Origin: Gyromitra esculenta
Taxonomy: Eukaryota; Ascomycota; Pezizomycetes; Pezizales; Discinaceae
Assembly: GCA_038503075.1 (NCBI GenBank)
Contig: JBCAML010000021.1
Coordinates: forward strand, 372,001 to 436,000
Direction of reading: 5' to 3'
DNA: 64,000 nucleotides
The notes under the pieces were generated by a model. That model saw only the letters and a list, made by a program, of their open reading frames with translations, searched no databases and was not told the origin of the DNA. A program made the position numbers and the translations under genes. Positions 24,385 through 36,918 of the stretch are shown here, in pieces. Each line of letters opens with the position of its first letter. The first letter of the stretch is position 1.

Positions 24385-25461
24385 GGGTATTGACTATAAT
24401 TTCCATTGATTTTTGTACCTTGCCTGCATTTATTTGTTTTGGAGTACCAGGGGACTTGGGCATTTGTTTCCTTTCATTTTCCGACCTTTTCTTCTATCCC
24501 TTTGATTCGTCTACCCACGAACCAAAAACAACAAAGCTCTACTCGAATAATTAGCGAAATAACTCATAGTTAATTTTTTCTCGCGGGAGTCGAGGGTGGG
24601 TCGGTGTATGTATTGTTCTGGGGTCTAGTACATATGTAGGTACGGAGAGTTGGGGTTCATAAAGGGATGGCGAATTATTTGATATTATCAAGGCGGGTTC
24701 CACTTGGTCTGGATTGGGTTGGAGGTCATGGGGATCACGGTTACACTTACTTTTTTCTTTTCTTTTCTTTTACTTTCTATTTTTTACTTTTTTTCTTATG
24801 TCTCTAATACCGTGTTGCACCAACGCCGATTATGGCGGTGGTGTTTTGTACAATGCATCTTGCAAATTGTTTTGGAGTTCGCGGTTCTGTATAAGTACTT
24901 TGCTCGTGTAAATAAACTCAACACCATCTCTCCTTTAATCAGAATATCTAATTTTTTAAAAAATTTCGTTGTTATTACATCTTGACTATAAATAGATTGT
25001 GTCAGACTACCCTCCTGGTCACTGATTGTCACTCGGCATGCTGATAATGATGTCAACATCAACATTACAAAGGCCACTTTGGTCACTCCAAGATAAATTA
25101 GAGTCCAGGTGATGATTTCTAATAATTCCTGTGTGTAGAAAAAAACAAAGATCCCTCAGCCGTGTCACCGATGAGCATCCACGATGGTTATGTGGAGATA
25201 AGCGTGTTAGGGCCGACGGTGGACTGCGGGGCGATCTGCTTAGTCAGACACCATAGAACGTGGAGTGACGAAAAATGCAACTTCTTACGCAACGCCGACA
25301 CCACTCGCTTTTCCCACCTGCAGCTCACCCACCACCACCTGCCACCTTTTTTTTTTCCTGTCTCTCAAAGTATCCATCTCCATCTCATCTCATCGGCATC
25401 CAACCCCCCCACTTCGCTTTGCATAAATCCGCCCCTCGCAGGGCTCTGTTTCGTCTTTGCA
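24385..25461. other. intergenic region and leader of the m-AAA protease gene
   Basis: About 1.1 kb without a supported gene. It is T-rich around 24740-24810. The reading frame of the protease stays open upstream to an ATG at 25162, but that extension lacks family similarity. The stretch 25330-25440 is pyrimidine-rich (CT-rich, CATCTCATCTCATC), as expected for a fungal transcription-start region. Confidence 0.45.
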
Positions 25462-28293
25462 ATGCTTCTGCGATCCCGAATGCTCGCGAGGTATTCGACG
25501 GTTTCCCGGGGGCTCTTGCAGCGACAGCCACCTATCCGTCTTCGCTTACCGCCGTCGAAATGGGCGCCATCTCAGCTGGGCATTTATGGGGGATTGGCAG
25601 GCAGGAGATTGTATGCTACTGTCAACAAGGGACCTGACAATAATGGTGACGATAAGAAGCATGAGACGAAAGGCCAAGAGGTACCGAAGCGTTCTGAACC
25701 ACCTCCAATGTCGGAATTCAAGCCGGAGAGATGGGACAAAATTCATCCGGAACAACAGAGGCTAGTTTCGATGATCGTTCGTGATGCTGAGCATACATGG
25801 AATAGTTGGTCTGAGTCGGAACGGCGAGCATTTATGAAAATGGTTGTGGAAGCCAGTGACAGGGCGGATCAATTGCAACATAATCCTTGGATACCTAAGA
25901 CCATCAAAAGCTTGGCTGGTATATTCGGATTGAAGTTCACTAGTTCAGAGGGTCAGCAAAATCAACAACAGAAGAAAGAGGGTCAAGAGCATGGCAATGA
26001 GGAATCGGCTGAAAAGCACAAACGAGAGGAGGGCGGAAAGCAAGAGTATGGGCAGGAGGGGCAGGGAGGACAAGGAAAGAAGGGCACTGATACTGGCAAA
26101 GGAGGGCCTGGAATAGGATTCGGATTCCCTGGTTCTGGAGGTAACCGCGAGTTTAAATTTGATTGGACAAACTTCTTGATCACTTCAATCGTCTCCTACA
26201 TTGCTTATAGAGCCTTCATGCCTAGTACGGAAGCACGGGAGATCACCTGGCAGGAATTCCGCAATACCTTCTTCGACAAGGGCCTTGTTGAGAAGTTGAC
26301 CGTTGTCAATCGTAGCCGAGTGAAGGTTAATCTGCATAGGGAAGCTACCGCTCAAGTTTACCCCGACTCGCCAGCCGCCAGCAACCCCTTCTTTTACTAC
26401 TACTTCAGCATTGGTTCGATAGAAGCATTTGAACGAAGACTAGATGATGCCCAGAAGGAATTGGGTATCCCCAGCTCTGAACGGATACCTGTGGCGTACA
26501 AGGATGAAATTTCCTGGACCGGAACTGTTCTTTCGTTTGCACCCACGCTTCTCGTAATAGGCTCGATTTTCTGGTTATCACGTCGTGCCTCTAGTGGTGG
26601 TGGGCAAAGTGGAATATTCGGGATCGGCAAATCTAGGGCTAAACTCTTTAATCACGAAACCGACATCAAAATAAAGTTCAAGGATGTTGCGGGTATGGAC
26701 GAAGCTAAAGTAGAAATTATGGAGTTCGTTTCGTTCCTGAAACAACCCGAGCGTTTCCAGAAGCTTGGAGCTAAGATTCCCCGCGGTGCTATTCTCTCTG
26801 GGCCTCCTGGTACCGGTAAAACTCTCTTGGCTAAGGCGACCGCTGGAGAAGCACAAGTCCCATTCTTCTCCGTTTCCGGTTCTGAATTTGTGGAGATGTT
26901 CGTCGGTGTTGGTCCATCCCGTGTTCGTGACTTGTTCGCAAAAGCGAGGAAGAACGCACCGTGCATTATCTTCGTTGACGAAATCGATGCCATCGGAAAG
27001 TCACGCGCCAGAGCTAATATCGGAGGCGGCAACGATGAAAGGGAGAGTACTCTCAATCAGCTGTTAACGGAAATGGACGGCTTCAATACGACTGAACAGG
27101 TGGTTGTGCTAGCGGGTACTAATCGGGCTGATGTTCTTGACAAGGCTTTGATGAGACCTGGGAGGTTTGACAGACACATCACTATTGATAGGCCGACTAT
27201 GGACGGAAGGAAACAAATCTTCTTGGTTCATTTGAAGAAGATTGTGACTTTAGAGGATATGGACTATTTGAGCGGGCGATTGGCTGCTCTCACTCCTGGA
27301 TTCTCGGGAGCCGACATTGCTAACTGCGTCAATGAGGCCGCTCTTATCGGTATGCTTAGTCTTGTTGGAGAGCGTGAGGATGTATACTAATATTTTGTTA
27401 GGCGCACGAGGAAACGCCGATACCGTTGCAATGATCCATTTCGAACAGGCTATCGAACGTACTATTGGTGGTCTGGAGAAGAAGTCACTAGTTCTCTCAC
27501 CTGAGGAGAAGAAAACCGTTGCATACCATGAGGTACTGCTCGCTTCTGACTGTATTATTTCCTTTGCTAACCAAAGTCTCAGGCCGGTCACGCGGTTTGC
27601 GGTTGGTTTTTGAAATATGCCGACCCCCTCCTCAAAGTTTCCATCATTCCCCGTGGCCAAGGAGCCCTCGGTTATGCCCAATATCTCCCCCCTGGCGAGC
27701 AGTACCTCATGTCGATGTCTCAGCTTATGGATCGTATGGCAATGACTCTTGGTGGACGTGTCTCCGAGGAGCTCCACTTTGACACCGTTACTTCCGGCGC
27801 CTCAGACGACTTTAACAAGGTAACCCGGATGGCATCCGCCATGGTGACAAAATGGGGAATGAGCAAGGACATCGGGTATGTGTACTATGATGACGATGAG
27901 GGACAGAAGCTACAGAAGCCATTCAGCGAAGAAACGGCACGAAAAATTGACTCTGAGGTGCGGAGGATCGTGGACGAGGCTTACGTTAAGTGTAAGGAGC
28001 TTTTGACGGAGAAGAAGGAAGCTGTGGGTCTGATTGCGGAGGAGCTGTTGAGTAAGGAAGTATTAGGAAGGGAGGATATGATCAGGATTTTGGGAAAGAG
28101 GCCGTTTGAGGAACATAAAGACTTTGAGAAATTCTTCAATAAGGGCCACACCTCGGCTCCTCCGTAAGAAATCTCCTCGCTCTAGTACTAGCATCATTGC
28201 TTACGAGGAATCTTTTTTTTTCTTAGACCATTCCCCGAAGATCGCGCTCCTCCTCCAGCGGTTGAGGACACCAACACACCGACGCCCCCATAA
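25462..28293 (+). CDS. AFG3/YTA12-family mitochondrial inner-membrane m-AAA protease
   Basis: Four exons (25462-27349, 27402-27532, 27583-28163, 28227-28293) total 2667 nt, 888 residues, all in frame. The start at 25462 gives an Arg-rich mitochondrial presequence ([21 protein letters not shown]). A charged Gln/Glu/Gly linker and FtsH_ext domain follow between two membrane helices ([33 protein letters not shown]). The AAA module shows [11 protein letters not shown], Walker A GPPGTGKT, Walker [12 protein letters not shown] and the second region of homology up to MRPGRFDR. The M41 peptidase has HEAGH (zinc site and catalytic Glu) with [12 protein letters not shown] and [12 protein letters not shown]. 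It forms the matrix-facing quality-control protease that degrades unassembled inner-membrane proteins and matures ribosomal protein L32. I cannot separate the Afg3 from the Yta12 subunit by eye, so no symbol is given. Confidence 0.96.
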
Positions 28294-29366
28294 TTCCACC
28301 TATCCAGAAAAGCAAGTAGCAGAACCCAGTGGCGTAACAAGTCGGCATTGTATTTTTTTTCTGGCTTTTGTTGTATATATGTGACATAACCTTTTTTTTT
28401 TACGTCTATTTCGGACGCCGCCGTCTTGCCAGTTAACTAAGCACCACTCAATTATTTTATTTCACTCCTTTCCCTCTCTTTTTTTCTCACTCTCGAATTA
28501 CTACTGTTACGGGTGACTTATGTGGATGTTTTCTTTTTGTTTTCTTAGACGGGGCGGCCCAAAATATTAAAGCAAAATTTTAAGGAAGCTTAGGAAGCGG
28601 GGTGGGGGCAACAGGAGAAGATAGTATAGGAATAGAAAAAATGGCGTAATCTGTGGAACTTTGAAATGGCTAAGGTAGCGGACGAAAGTAGAGAAATCGA
28701 GCCTCGAAGTATCTGGCTTGGAACCTCGATGCGAGTGATCTTCTGTGATTAAAAATTTAGGGCTGGTCTATCCGAATAGCTGAGGATGTTGACGTTCTGA
28801 AGGTGACGAACACCAAACGCGTGTTCGTCACGTCACTTCTAGGAAGTTCTGGGGGTGACCAATATTGTATCTTTACCATGACATCTTGGAATAAATTACC
28901 TTCGAAGCTAAGTTATGAGCCTTACTTGGCCCACAATTAAATACCTATGGCCATCATTGATAGCTATAGTTATGATTATAGGATCATCATAGTGGGAGAA
29001 AGTTGTCCCGAAAACCTCCCGAAAGTATACACTTTCAGCACCACCGCCACTACTTCTATTGCTATCTAGAGCTGGAGTTTTACTGGGTATACTATTTTGT
29101 CGTTTAGGTATGAAGCTCCTCAAATAAAGGCTATTATCAAGATGTCTTAGCTGCTGTCAAATGCCGTTACGGGAATGTATGGATCAGAAAGCCAACAAGA
29201 ACGAAAAGGTGTTTAGTCAAGCCCGTTAAAATATTCTCGTAAATTCATCATTCAGATTATGTATTTGGTATTAATGTGACGCCGACCTAAATCCAGTCGT
29301 CTAAACCGCATCCCACCTTGTACGCCCCAGCTCCCTCAAACCCTAATCCCAACAAGCCCACTTTTC
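28294..29366. other. intergenic, convergent 3' flanks
   Basis: Between the 3' ends of the m-AAA protease (+) and ARV1 (-). No gene is seen. A perfect 11-bp stem with a 7-nt loop lies at 28803-28831. T-runs around 28388 and 28470 could serve as 3'-end signals for the protease transcript. Confidence 0.45.
28803..28831. repeat. perfect 11-bp hairpin
   Basis: GTGACGAACAC and GTGTTCGTCAC pair perfectly around the loop CAAACGC. A shorter GAAG/CTTC pairing lies outside the stem. It sits about 510 bp past the protease stop, in the convergent intergenic region. Its role is unknown; it could equally be a decayed mobile-element end. Confidence 0.6.
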
Positions 29367-30381
29367 CTACTTTCCTAAACCTAACCTCCCAACCCATTCC
29401 TCCACTCCAATAACGCCCCACCTCTGCTGTTCCCCCAGTAACCCCGTCCAACTCAATATGCCCTGGCTTGCAGCTGCCCTCACTACTGCTCCTGCCCCTG
29501 CTAGCCCTGCGGCACGGAAATAGTCTACTCCCAACAGTATTCGCAGCGCTTCAACATTGTTTGCAACTACCGCCCACCCCACACTCTTTGCCGCTGCAGG
29601 TACATCATAATGCCAGATTACCATTAGGATGGGGAAGAGCTTCGTGCACGATGAAACGAGGAGTGCAGTGGACACACTATTTGGGCGGTTGAAACCGAGG
29701 AGGAAACGGGAAAGGAGGCGAATGGTTAAGTGGAAGAGGAGGGACTCGGTTAAACATAGAAGGACTACCAGTTGTTAGTGAATTAGCTAGTAAGATAGAA
29801 TATAAAACCTACGGAAGAAGAGGTATTGGACGACGATAGGTTGGCGCGTTAAAATACCGAAAGCGCTAGTGTTGAAAGGGTCTGTAGGGATTTCTTTCTC
29901 GATGCGTGCCCAGGTAAGGTAAACGTCAAACAGGAGTAATAATATCCCTAGCCGAATTATTGAAGGCTTTCTCAACACTATCAGCAAAAAAAATCAAAGG
30001 AACGAGAGATTTGGAATTGGTATATACCTCGAACTTATCATCTTCCCTCCCTAACCGATTAAACAGTAAATGTCTATAAACCTTCGTCTCAAATCAGTTC
30101 CCTCCCCCTTTTTTCTTCAATCCCTCGTCCAGAACGGCATATATAAAAAATACCTGTGGCTTTATCAGAACCAAATCAATAAATAACACTACGAAATCGT
30201 GCTCGACATACTTGTCCGCGAAGCGTTTGCACCGCGGACACTGTGTAAGCCGCACGCCACGTCCCAGCGACCTGTCATCGGCGGAAGAGTACGCGGTGTA
30301 TAGTGACTGAACAGGGTACGAGCATTCGATGCAGATGTATAGGTTCTTCGGGGGCGTTGAGGAAGGTGCGCTTGTTGACAT
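29367..30381 (-). CDS. ARV1: ARV1, ER sterol/lipid homeostasis protein
   Basis: Four exons (30381-30154, 30081-30028, 29966-29813, 29764-29367) add to 834 nt, 277 residues, in phase throughout. The N-terminal Arv1 homology domain has the zinc-ribbon-like pair CIEC...CPRC in YICIECSYPVQSLYTAYSS and GVRLTQCPRCKRFADKYVEHD. It continues LLFIDLVLIKPQ|VYRHLLFNRLGREDDKFE across introns, as in other Arv1 proteins. Membrane segments follow (IIRLGILLLLFDVYL; QYLFFLLLCLTESLLFHLTIRLL). The conserved block PNSVSTALLVSSCTKLFPILMVIWHYD comes next, then a helical C-terminus (NNVEALRILLGVDYFRAAG). Arv1 is an ER multi-spanning protein needed for sterol distribution and GPI-anchor synthesis. The protein is complete; exon 3 uses an AAAG acceptor. 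Confidence 0.95.
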
Positions 30382-33300
30382 TTTTTCGTGGATCTGCTAT
30401 TGTGGAAGAGGTGCGGTTGGAATAAAGTTACGGCAATAGCCGCAAGGGGTGAGTTTCGTGCCAAGATATCCGGATACCACCAGGCGGTAGGGTTAGGGTC
30501 TTGCCAACAGTTTTTGTTTTTTTGGATCTTTATCTCTACGGCATGTATACCGTATAATCTCGAAAATAGCGAAATGGCCCGGGCTGAGACAACATAGAAG
30601 TACTGTATAACTACTGGCTGGGGGAACAGAATGGGTTCTCTCTGCTGGCTAAACTTGTGGCTCAGGCCTGTCTAGCCAGTGAGGACGTGATATCCTCCTA
30701 TTGTCCCGCCCAGGCCATTTTGTTATTTTCGAGATTATACAGTATTGTGGGTGCAATAATATCACATGCTATGGTGCGAAGGGAAAAAATTCTGATCACA
30801 CCAAAACAAAACCGAACCTAAATGATTGGATATCAATACGCTCGTGGCAAGCAGTAAGAGCACGAACGGAAACCGACCGAACAAACCAAAACGTCAAACC
30901 GCTTAAATGAGTGGCAGCCCAACAATAAATCCGACTTGCAGGCTCATGTCACCTGTCATAAGCATATAAACAATATGATGCACATACCATGAAGTTTTAG
31001 CCACCCAGGTTTAAAGATAAAACTGCCAGCTCAGTATAAGCTCTAGGTGCTGGCCTATGAAACGCCGAAGCTGGTTTCGCCAAGGCCGCATATTTTGGGC
31101 TTCTCCGATCAGTGCCCAAAGCGGAGTAGTAAGGCTCTATGTATGTGTTCTATCGCCATGAAATGATTTCGATTCGACTAACTAAAGCTGGGCATGTTTC
31201 AAATAGCCCTAGATAGACCTATCCGCTATTACGGTCTGTGGTAGATTTATTGTAGAAAAACAAGGGTCAGCGAGCGTCTCACGCAGGGTAGAGTAGCCAT
31301 ACCGCTGCCAAAATTCTTCCAATGAGCCTGGAAGACCAATAAACGCTTCAGATTCTGAGTTGCCCAATTCTATAGTAATTCTACCAGAGGCCGCACTGTG
31401 ATAATGCGGTAGTTATCATCGGATCTTGGGCCTTGGTAGATATTTCTATTGCTGCTGCAGAAATTTTCGAATCTTCCAAGCATTTTTAATTCTCGGATAG
31501 GTCCAAAAAGGGAGTTAGTTATCCAAATTTTGAGGTAGTTATCCCGGACTCACGTGCTTAAAAATTGCGTTAGCGAGTGATTTACTGTGACCAAACACCC
31601 TCGATGATCACATCAAAACTACCTACAGAGGACAATGAAAGTAGCTCGCAGCTGTATAGGATTAATATGGAGGAACATATATGGATTAGGTAGCTTCCTC
31701 TCAATTGAGAAGCATCTAGTTCTTGTCGTGTCTTAGTATCCGTTATACTTACTGGTAGAAGCATCAGATTGCCAACAAGCACTATGGAACTACATCAACA
31801 CAAGTTGTTGGCAAACACTAAACACAGGCCCTTCTAATTCAATACGAGCTCTAACAAAAATCAAATAATAGAGGAAATACCTATAACTATCCCTAGTGCC
31901 TCCGCAAACAAGGATCAAGAACACCGACCCAAAGCCATCGCCCATCGCAAGCACCACGCGTAGAATAGTTCTAGTGCAGCCATCACAGTATGGATGATGA
32001 CGGTTCCAACCCCTATATAAAAAAAGGGCCACCCCTAACCTAGAAGGGAGAGGAAAGCGGGAGAGCAGAAGACTCTACTATCGAAAGTTAAATCTAGCTA
32101 AGGGCCCCGTTCGCCGAAACAGAAAATTTACCCCGCAAGGATGTAATGTACAACCGTGACAGACTTCCTTGCCACTCTGCATCGCGAAACTGTATTGGTA
32201 CTGTAAAGCGAGTAGAATCTGTCAGATAGTAGGTACGAAACCATGCAAAGGCCCTCTAGCCGTAACGCCAATATCTATATATCCACATTAGAGAGCCAGC
32301 AAGACGCATCTTAAGTATGAAGACTTAGTAGACCAAAACCAAAATGCGATACCTCTAGGGGAAAAAAATCAATAAAGAAAAGGATTAAAACTAGAGAGAA
32401 AAATTCCCACTTACAACTTGGATTATGAGACCCCACGACGTTCGTCAAGCCATTTAGACAAGATCTGCAGCAAGTGCTAGGAATACGGGGGGGCATGACG
32501 ATGGTGTACTAAGTGTAGAGAGACGTAAAAAGTAAAGGCCCCATATCACTTCCATGGAGATCCAATAGAGTGGAAAACTCCACTATCCCATCGTCAAACC
32601 CTTAGTATGACATGGATAGACCCGGGCAAAGTAACGTCATTAAACACATCAATTAGCAAATGCCAGCATAGGAAACTGATGAAAGAGACGACTTAAAAGG
32701 TCTGGTCAGCTCGCAATTCCATTCGAGCACAAAGCAGGAAATAGCTCCATTAAGCTAACTCCTGCTTCGTTCTGCAAAAACGGCGTCCCTGCTGCTGCAT
32801 AGGGGAAATATCACTCACTAACGATGGGCAGCCTCGGGGCCCCTTACGAGGGGGGAGGCCTCAAAGTCAAGTGATGAGAGAGAAAGAGAACGAAGAAGGA
32901 AGTGGGAGAAGGAAGAGAAAGACGGAACTACATGTATATGTAGATTTTTACTGACTGATAAAGGCTTTCATCGCCATGGCGATGCAGAGATTTCATCATC
33001 GTAGCCCTTATACGAATTCTTCAACCAGAATATACTCGTATGTATCTTCCAGTAAAGAATGACCCAAGAACTACACTCAAGCTCAAATACCATAAAGGAA
33101 AGGAGATTTATAGTTATAGCATCTCGCAACAACAAGCCATTCGAAGAACGAAAAACTCTCGACCCCTGAGTGTTCGGGTTAATTCTAGTCATCACTCATC
33201 ACTCGTGACCATTTGCGCAAAAGCAATGCGAAAGAGCACATGTAATCACGTCACAAGGACCAAATCCTGCATTTACTCCATCTCCATCTATGTAGATCCC

Positions 33301-33737
33301 AAACGCTATCAATAATTGACATTTCCCCCAACTTTTTTTGGTTCTAAAGCCCTCCCGCCCACCCACCAAGTGCAAGTTTTAAAGCAAAAAATTCAAAAGA
33401 CAGGGAGTAAAAGGGTAATGAGATGAAAGACGCGCGCCCCCTACAAAAACGATAGAATGTCCGGAAACAGAAGAGTAGCAAGAGAGAGAAAAGGAAGAAA
33501 GATACCGGGAGAGAAAAAAGGATAGGTAAATGGCATTACACGCGAGCAACATAGACAGAAGGAGAATAGAAATAAGAAAGATGACATTAACCCAAGCCCT
33601 GACTTCGCCCAGTGCGCCGCCAGTCCAACCATTCTCCCAGTTCACCAGCCCAACTCCCCGCCTTGTCCCTGATCAAAATACCATGGGTCACCTAGAAACA
33701 AACAAGCAATCCTGTAATTCCCAACGAAATTTATGTT
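30382..33737. other. 3.3-kb gene-free region with one MITE
   Basis: Beyond the ARV1 promoter, only the 193-bp element at 30550-30742 (listed separately) has clear structure. Minus-strand frames at 32496-32311 (with a GTAAGT donor) and 32032-31790 (80 codons) caught the eye but cannot be joined into a recognisable protein. The stretch 33300-33700 is the 3' flank of the DNAJC7-like gene. TACATGTA occurs at 32929. Confidence 0.45.
30550..30742. mobile_element. 193-bp MITE with about 45-bp TIRs and TA duplication
   Basis: The left end reads CCGTATAATCTCGAAAATAG and then CGAAATGGCCCGGGCTGAGACAA. The reverse complement of the right end reads CTGTATAATCTCGAAAATAA and then CAAAATGGCCTGGGCGGGACAA. 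The arms match at about 39 of 43 positions. The element is bordered by TA at 30548-30549 and 30743-30744. The interior is about 105 bp with an imperfect internal palindrome (GCTGGCTA...TAGCCAG). The TIR type and TA target fit a non-autonomous pogo/Tc1-mariner element. It lies about 170 bp upstream of the ARV1 start. Confidence 0.88.
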
Positions 33738-35564
33738 TCAAGAGAAATTGAAACCACCTGGGAAGCCTTGGGCTCCACCTCCTCTCCGCCTGGCTCCACC
33801 TGGGAATCCACCTGGTGTACCACCGCCACCGAAATGGAATCCACCACCTCCACCACCCATACCACCCATCATATTGAATAGAACATCTAGGACACAAACA
33901 TATTAGCCAGGTCCAACTGTCAAGCCTATGAGTGAAAAACGGTGACTTACTCGGATCAATGTTACCCATTCCACCCATTCCACCCATACCCCCACCACCA
34001 AACATGTCCTCTGGATCTTGGAGATCTATCCCAGAATCATATCGCTCCCTCTTTTGAGGATCTGAAAGTGTTTCATAGGCTTCTCCGACATCTGTAACCA
34101 ATTAGTTAGTTTTGTCGAATTAAAAAGCTCTGTGTCACGTGATGAGTAGCATACCTTTAAACTTCTCCGCGGCGTCCGGATTGTCAGGGTTCTTATCCGG
34201 ATGATGCAGGATTGCCATTTTTCTATAGGCCTTCTTAATATCCGCCTCAGAGGCATCTTTATCCACACTCAGAATTTTGTAATAGTCCTTCCTCTTGCTC
34301 TTCTTCAATTCCAATTCCGCGTCTCGGATTTCCTTCCGGATACTGGCGTCTCCTGGGTTGGCTTCGGCGACGTTCTTGAATTCACGGACGGCCTCCTCCC
34401 AGTTACCAAGTTGGCCATGAGCCTTTGCACGTGTTCGGCGGGCCTTCGCGTAGGTGCTGTCGAGCTTTAAGGCTTCGTCACAGTCGGCAATGGCTTCTTG
34501 CCACATTTTAAGCTTGAAAGAACGAGATTAGCTATCCGTTGGCGACGGCAAGCGAAAAGGAGAAATACCTTGCTGTGGGTAGCAGCACGATTTTGGTACA
34601 ACTTGGAATTGGTTCCCTTGTTGTCCGGATCTACCGCCAGAGCTTCGGAGTAGAGTTCCTTTGCGATTTTGAAATCGCCCTTCTTGAACGCCTCGTTACC
34701 GGCTTCCTTCTTCTTCTCCAATTCCCTTGCTCGCTTAAGATATATCCTCGCCTGCTTCATATCCGGATCACACCTCAGTGCTTCTTGGAAATGTGCTGCT
34801 GCCTTTGGGTTCTCGCCCTGGGCGTACAGGATACGTCCCCTAAGCACAAGAGCATCGGGATCCTGCGCATTTTGTCGCAGAAGGGACATGGCGACGTTCT
34901 GTGCCTCACCAAGCGAGTTTTGCGTGCCCATTCTCAGGTTCGCTTCGCCGCGGAGGATTTTCCACTTCTTTGGGGGCTCGACACCCATTCCCAAACCCGA
35001 TTCTGCTCGGTCAAGAGCAAATAGCGTCATAGATCCACCGGTCCCAGCTTCCACCGATTGCTCGGCGCTCTTGAGATGTTGCAACATCTGCTGTGCAGGA
35101 TTCCTGTCCTTAGAGCTCGCAGGGGGGTTCATTCGGTCGTAGGTTTCGAGGGCATCAGCGGGTCTCCCTAGGGCAACTTGGATCCTCGCCATTCGGAGCA
35201 GGGTTTTTGGATTGTCGGGTTGGTAGCGATCTGCGAGCATGCAATCGTCAAGAGCAAGCTTGAATTTGCCGGCGGACATGTACGCCGCAGCTCTGTTGGA
35301 AAGGAACGTGGCATTTTCGGGTTCGCACTCGATAGCCTTGGTGTACTGCTCAGCGGCTTTGGTGTATTCCTTCTGCTTGAAGAATTTGTTGCCAGCCTGT
35401 TTGTAGGCTTCACCGTCAAGTTCGACTTTGGGGGGATCAGGCGGAAGGGAGTGGGTGCCATTAATTCCGTTGGTTGTCGGCTTGGGGGCGTCTGCTGGTG
35501 TTTGTGCTCCCCCGGCTGGAGGTGACACGGGAGGCTCAGAATCAATATCCATGGTGGTAGACAT
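33738..35564 (-). CDS. TPR and J-domain co-chaperone, DNAJC7/TPR2-like
   Basis: Four exons (35564-34569, 34512-34155, 34091-33951, 33886-33738) close in frame to 547 residues. After a Pro/Ala-rich leader come several TPR motifs in two groups ([53 protein letters not shown]; then [57 protein letters not shown]). A C-terminal J-domain follows ([33 protein letters not shown]) with the intact HPD motif that stimulates Hsp70. A Gly/Met- and Gly/Phe-rich tail ends the protein. TPR-then-J order is that of DNAJC7: the TPRs bind the C-termini of Hsp70/Hsp90 and the J-domain returns clients from Hsp90 to Hsp70 in the cytosol. Confidence 0.95.
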
Positions 35565-36918
35565 GGCTAGTTGTTGTTTTTTTCCTTTTTTTTCCGCTTC
35601 TTGTTTCCTTCTCGTTTCGGGTCTTAGTCACGAGACGTTGAAAATAGTCCGTGGGGTAGATAACACGGTAGCCAGAAAAGACAGTTCAAACTTTTCCAGG
35701 AAATTCTTCAAGAAAAAGATGGAAGCAGCAAGTGAAGAAAGAAGGTTGAAGGAAGGAGGGTGGAAGATAGAAGGAGGAAGGAAGGAAAAAAGGGAACCCG
35801 ATGCCTTGTCTGTGGGAAGTTTAGGGTGTGTATTTCGGACGACAGTGAGACGACACAACAGAGAGGAGGGGTCTGTCTGCTTGCTTGCCCACCAGTCAGT
35901 CTGTTTGTCTTCTGGCTGGACAAACAGGTAGACAAACGTGATAGATGGAACAGACGCGGGGGAGGAGTAGTAGAGCAGCAGCAGCGAACAGAAGCAGCAA
36001 GAATGAGGGGGAAAGCGGAGTGGAAGAGAAGGGAAGTGAGTGAGCGAGAACGGGGGTAAAAAAAAGAGAGTGGAGCAAAAGGCCCACCAGCGAAGGCAGC
36101 AGAAGAAAAAGAGGCCTTGAAGCGGCTTTGGTTGTTGGAACCTGCAGAAAAACGCCCGGATCATCGAATGTTCTAGCAACATCTCCAGTGAATCCCCCCA
36201 GCTGAGCCTTACCGCCAAAACCATCAACTGCCCTTCGGCTCTCCCTCTAAAACCACAATTCCAAGCTGAACCATTGACTGAGCTAATGCGCTTCACGACC
36301 AACTGATCTTTCTTCCCTTTATTTGCTTTTTGTCTACGGAAAAATTAATAGGTACGGAATAGGCAGAGTGCTTAGAAAAGACGTTGGAGACCCATCCATG
36401 ACTTGGGGGAAAAAAGAAATTAACCAAAACTATTGAAACACAATTGGGCTGGGAATAAACAATTAAGGAAATAAAGCCAAACAAAAAAAAGCCAGAATAC
36501 AGATACATCCACAGAAGTTTAAAAGGAAGAAAAATGATAAAATAAACAATGAAATGAAAATAATCAAAACACCCCGAAACCCCACCAATGACCGTAACCC
36601 TAACCCTAGAGATTATCATGCCCGTCTTCCTGCCCCCTCCGAGAATGATCGACGAAACAGATGGAAAAATAAAAAACATAAAACATAAAAAAACCAAAAT
36701 CGTTTTTCTAACCAACAGACCGCTCGTAAAGAAATGTCCGTGAAATGCAAAAAAGAGATTTTTTTTTCTTTCTCTGAAAGCCAGCTTTCGCAACAATGGA
36801 GCGAAAAAAAACAAAGGCTCTGCTGACTGAAAATCGATCTCAATCATGAACAGTAGGAAATAGTCGTGAATGCGTAAGATTTCCCCTGGAATAGACAAAG
36901 GAAAGAAAAGTATCGATT
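35565..36918. other. intergenic region between two minus-strand genes
   Basis: Upstream region of the DNAJC7-like gene (purine-rich on the + strand, 35690-36080) and 3' flank of the Rua1_C gene (A-rich on the + strand, 36300-36900). Long minus-strand frames here (35628-36302, 36293-36931) are low-complexity consequences of base composition (Phe/Ser/Leu-rich) and are not called. Near 36597 there is a short interstitial telomere-like TAACCCTAACCCTA. Confidence 0.5.

Noticed and set aside
25162..25461. Upstream in-frame ATG extending the m-AAA protease by 100 residues
   Set aside because: The extension has no family similarity, and starting at 25462 gives a proper mitochondrial presequence directly.
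31582..32496. Possible minus-strand spliced gene (a Cys-containing 28-residue start with a GTAAGT donor, plus 80- and 66-codon frames)
   Set aside because: The pieces cannot be joined in phase into a longer protein and match nothing I recognise.
17520..36612. Telomere-like (TTAGGG)2 stretches near 17525, 30486 and 36597
   Set aside because: Only about two units each; such short runs arise by chance or repair and do not indicate a chromosome end.
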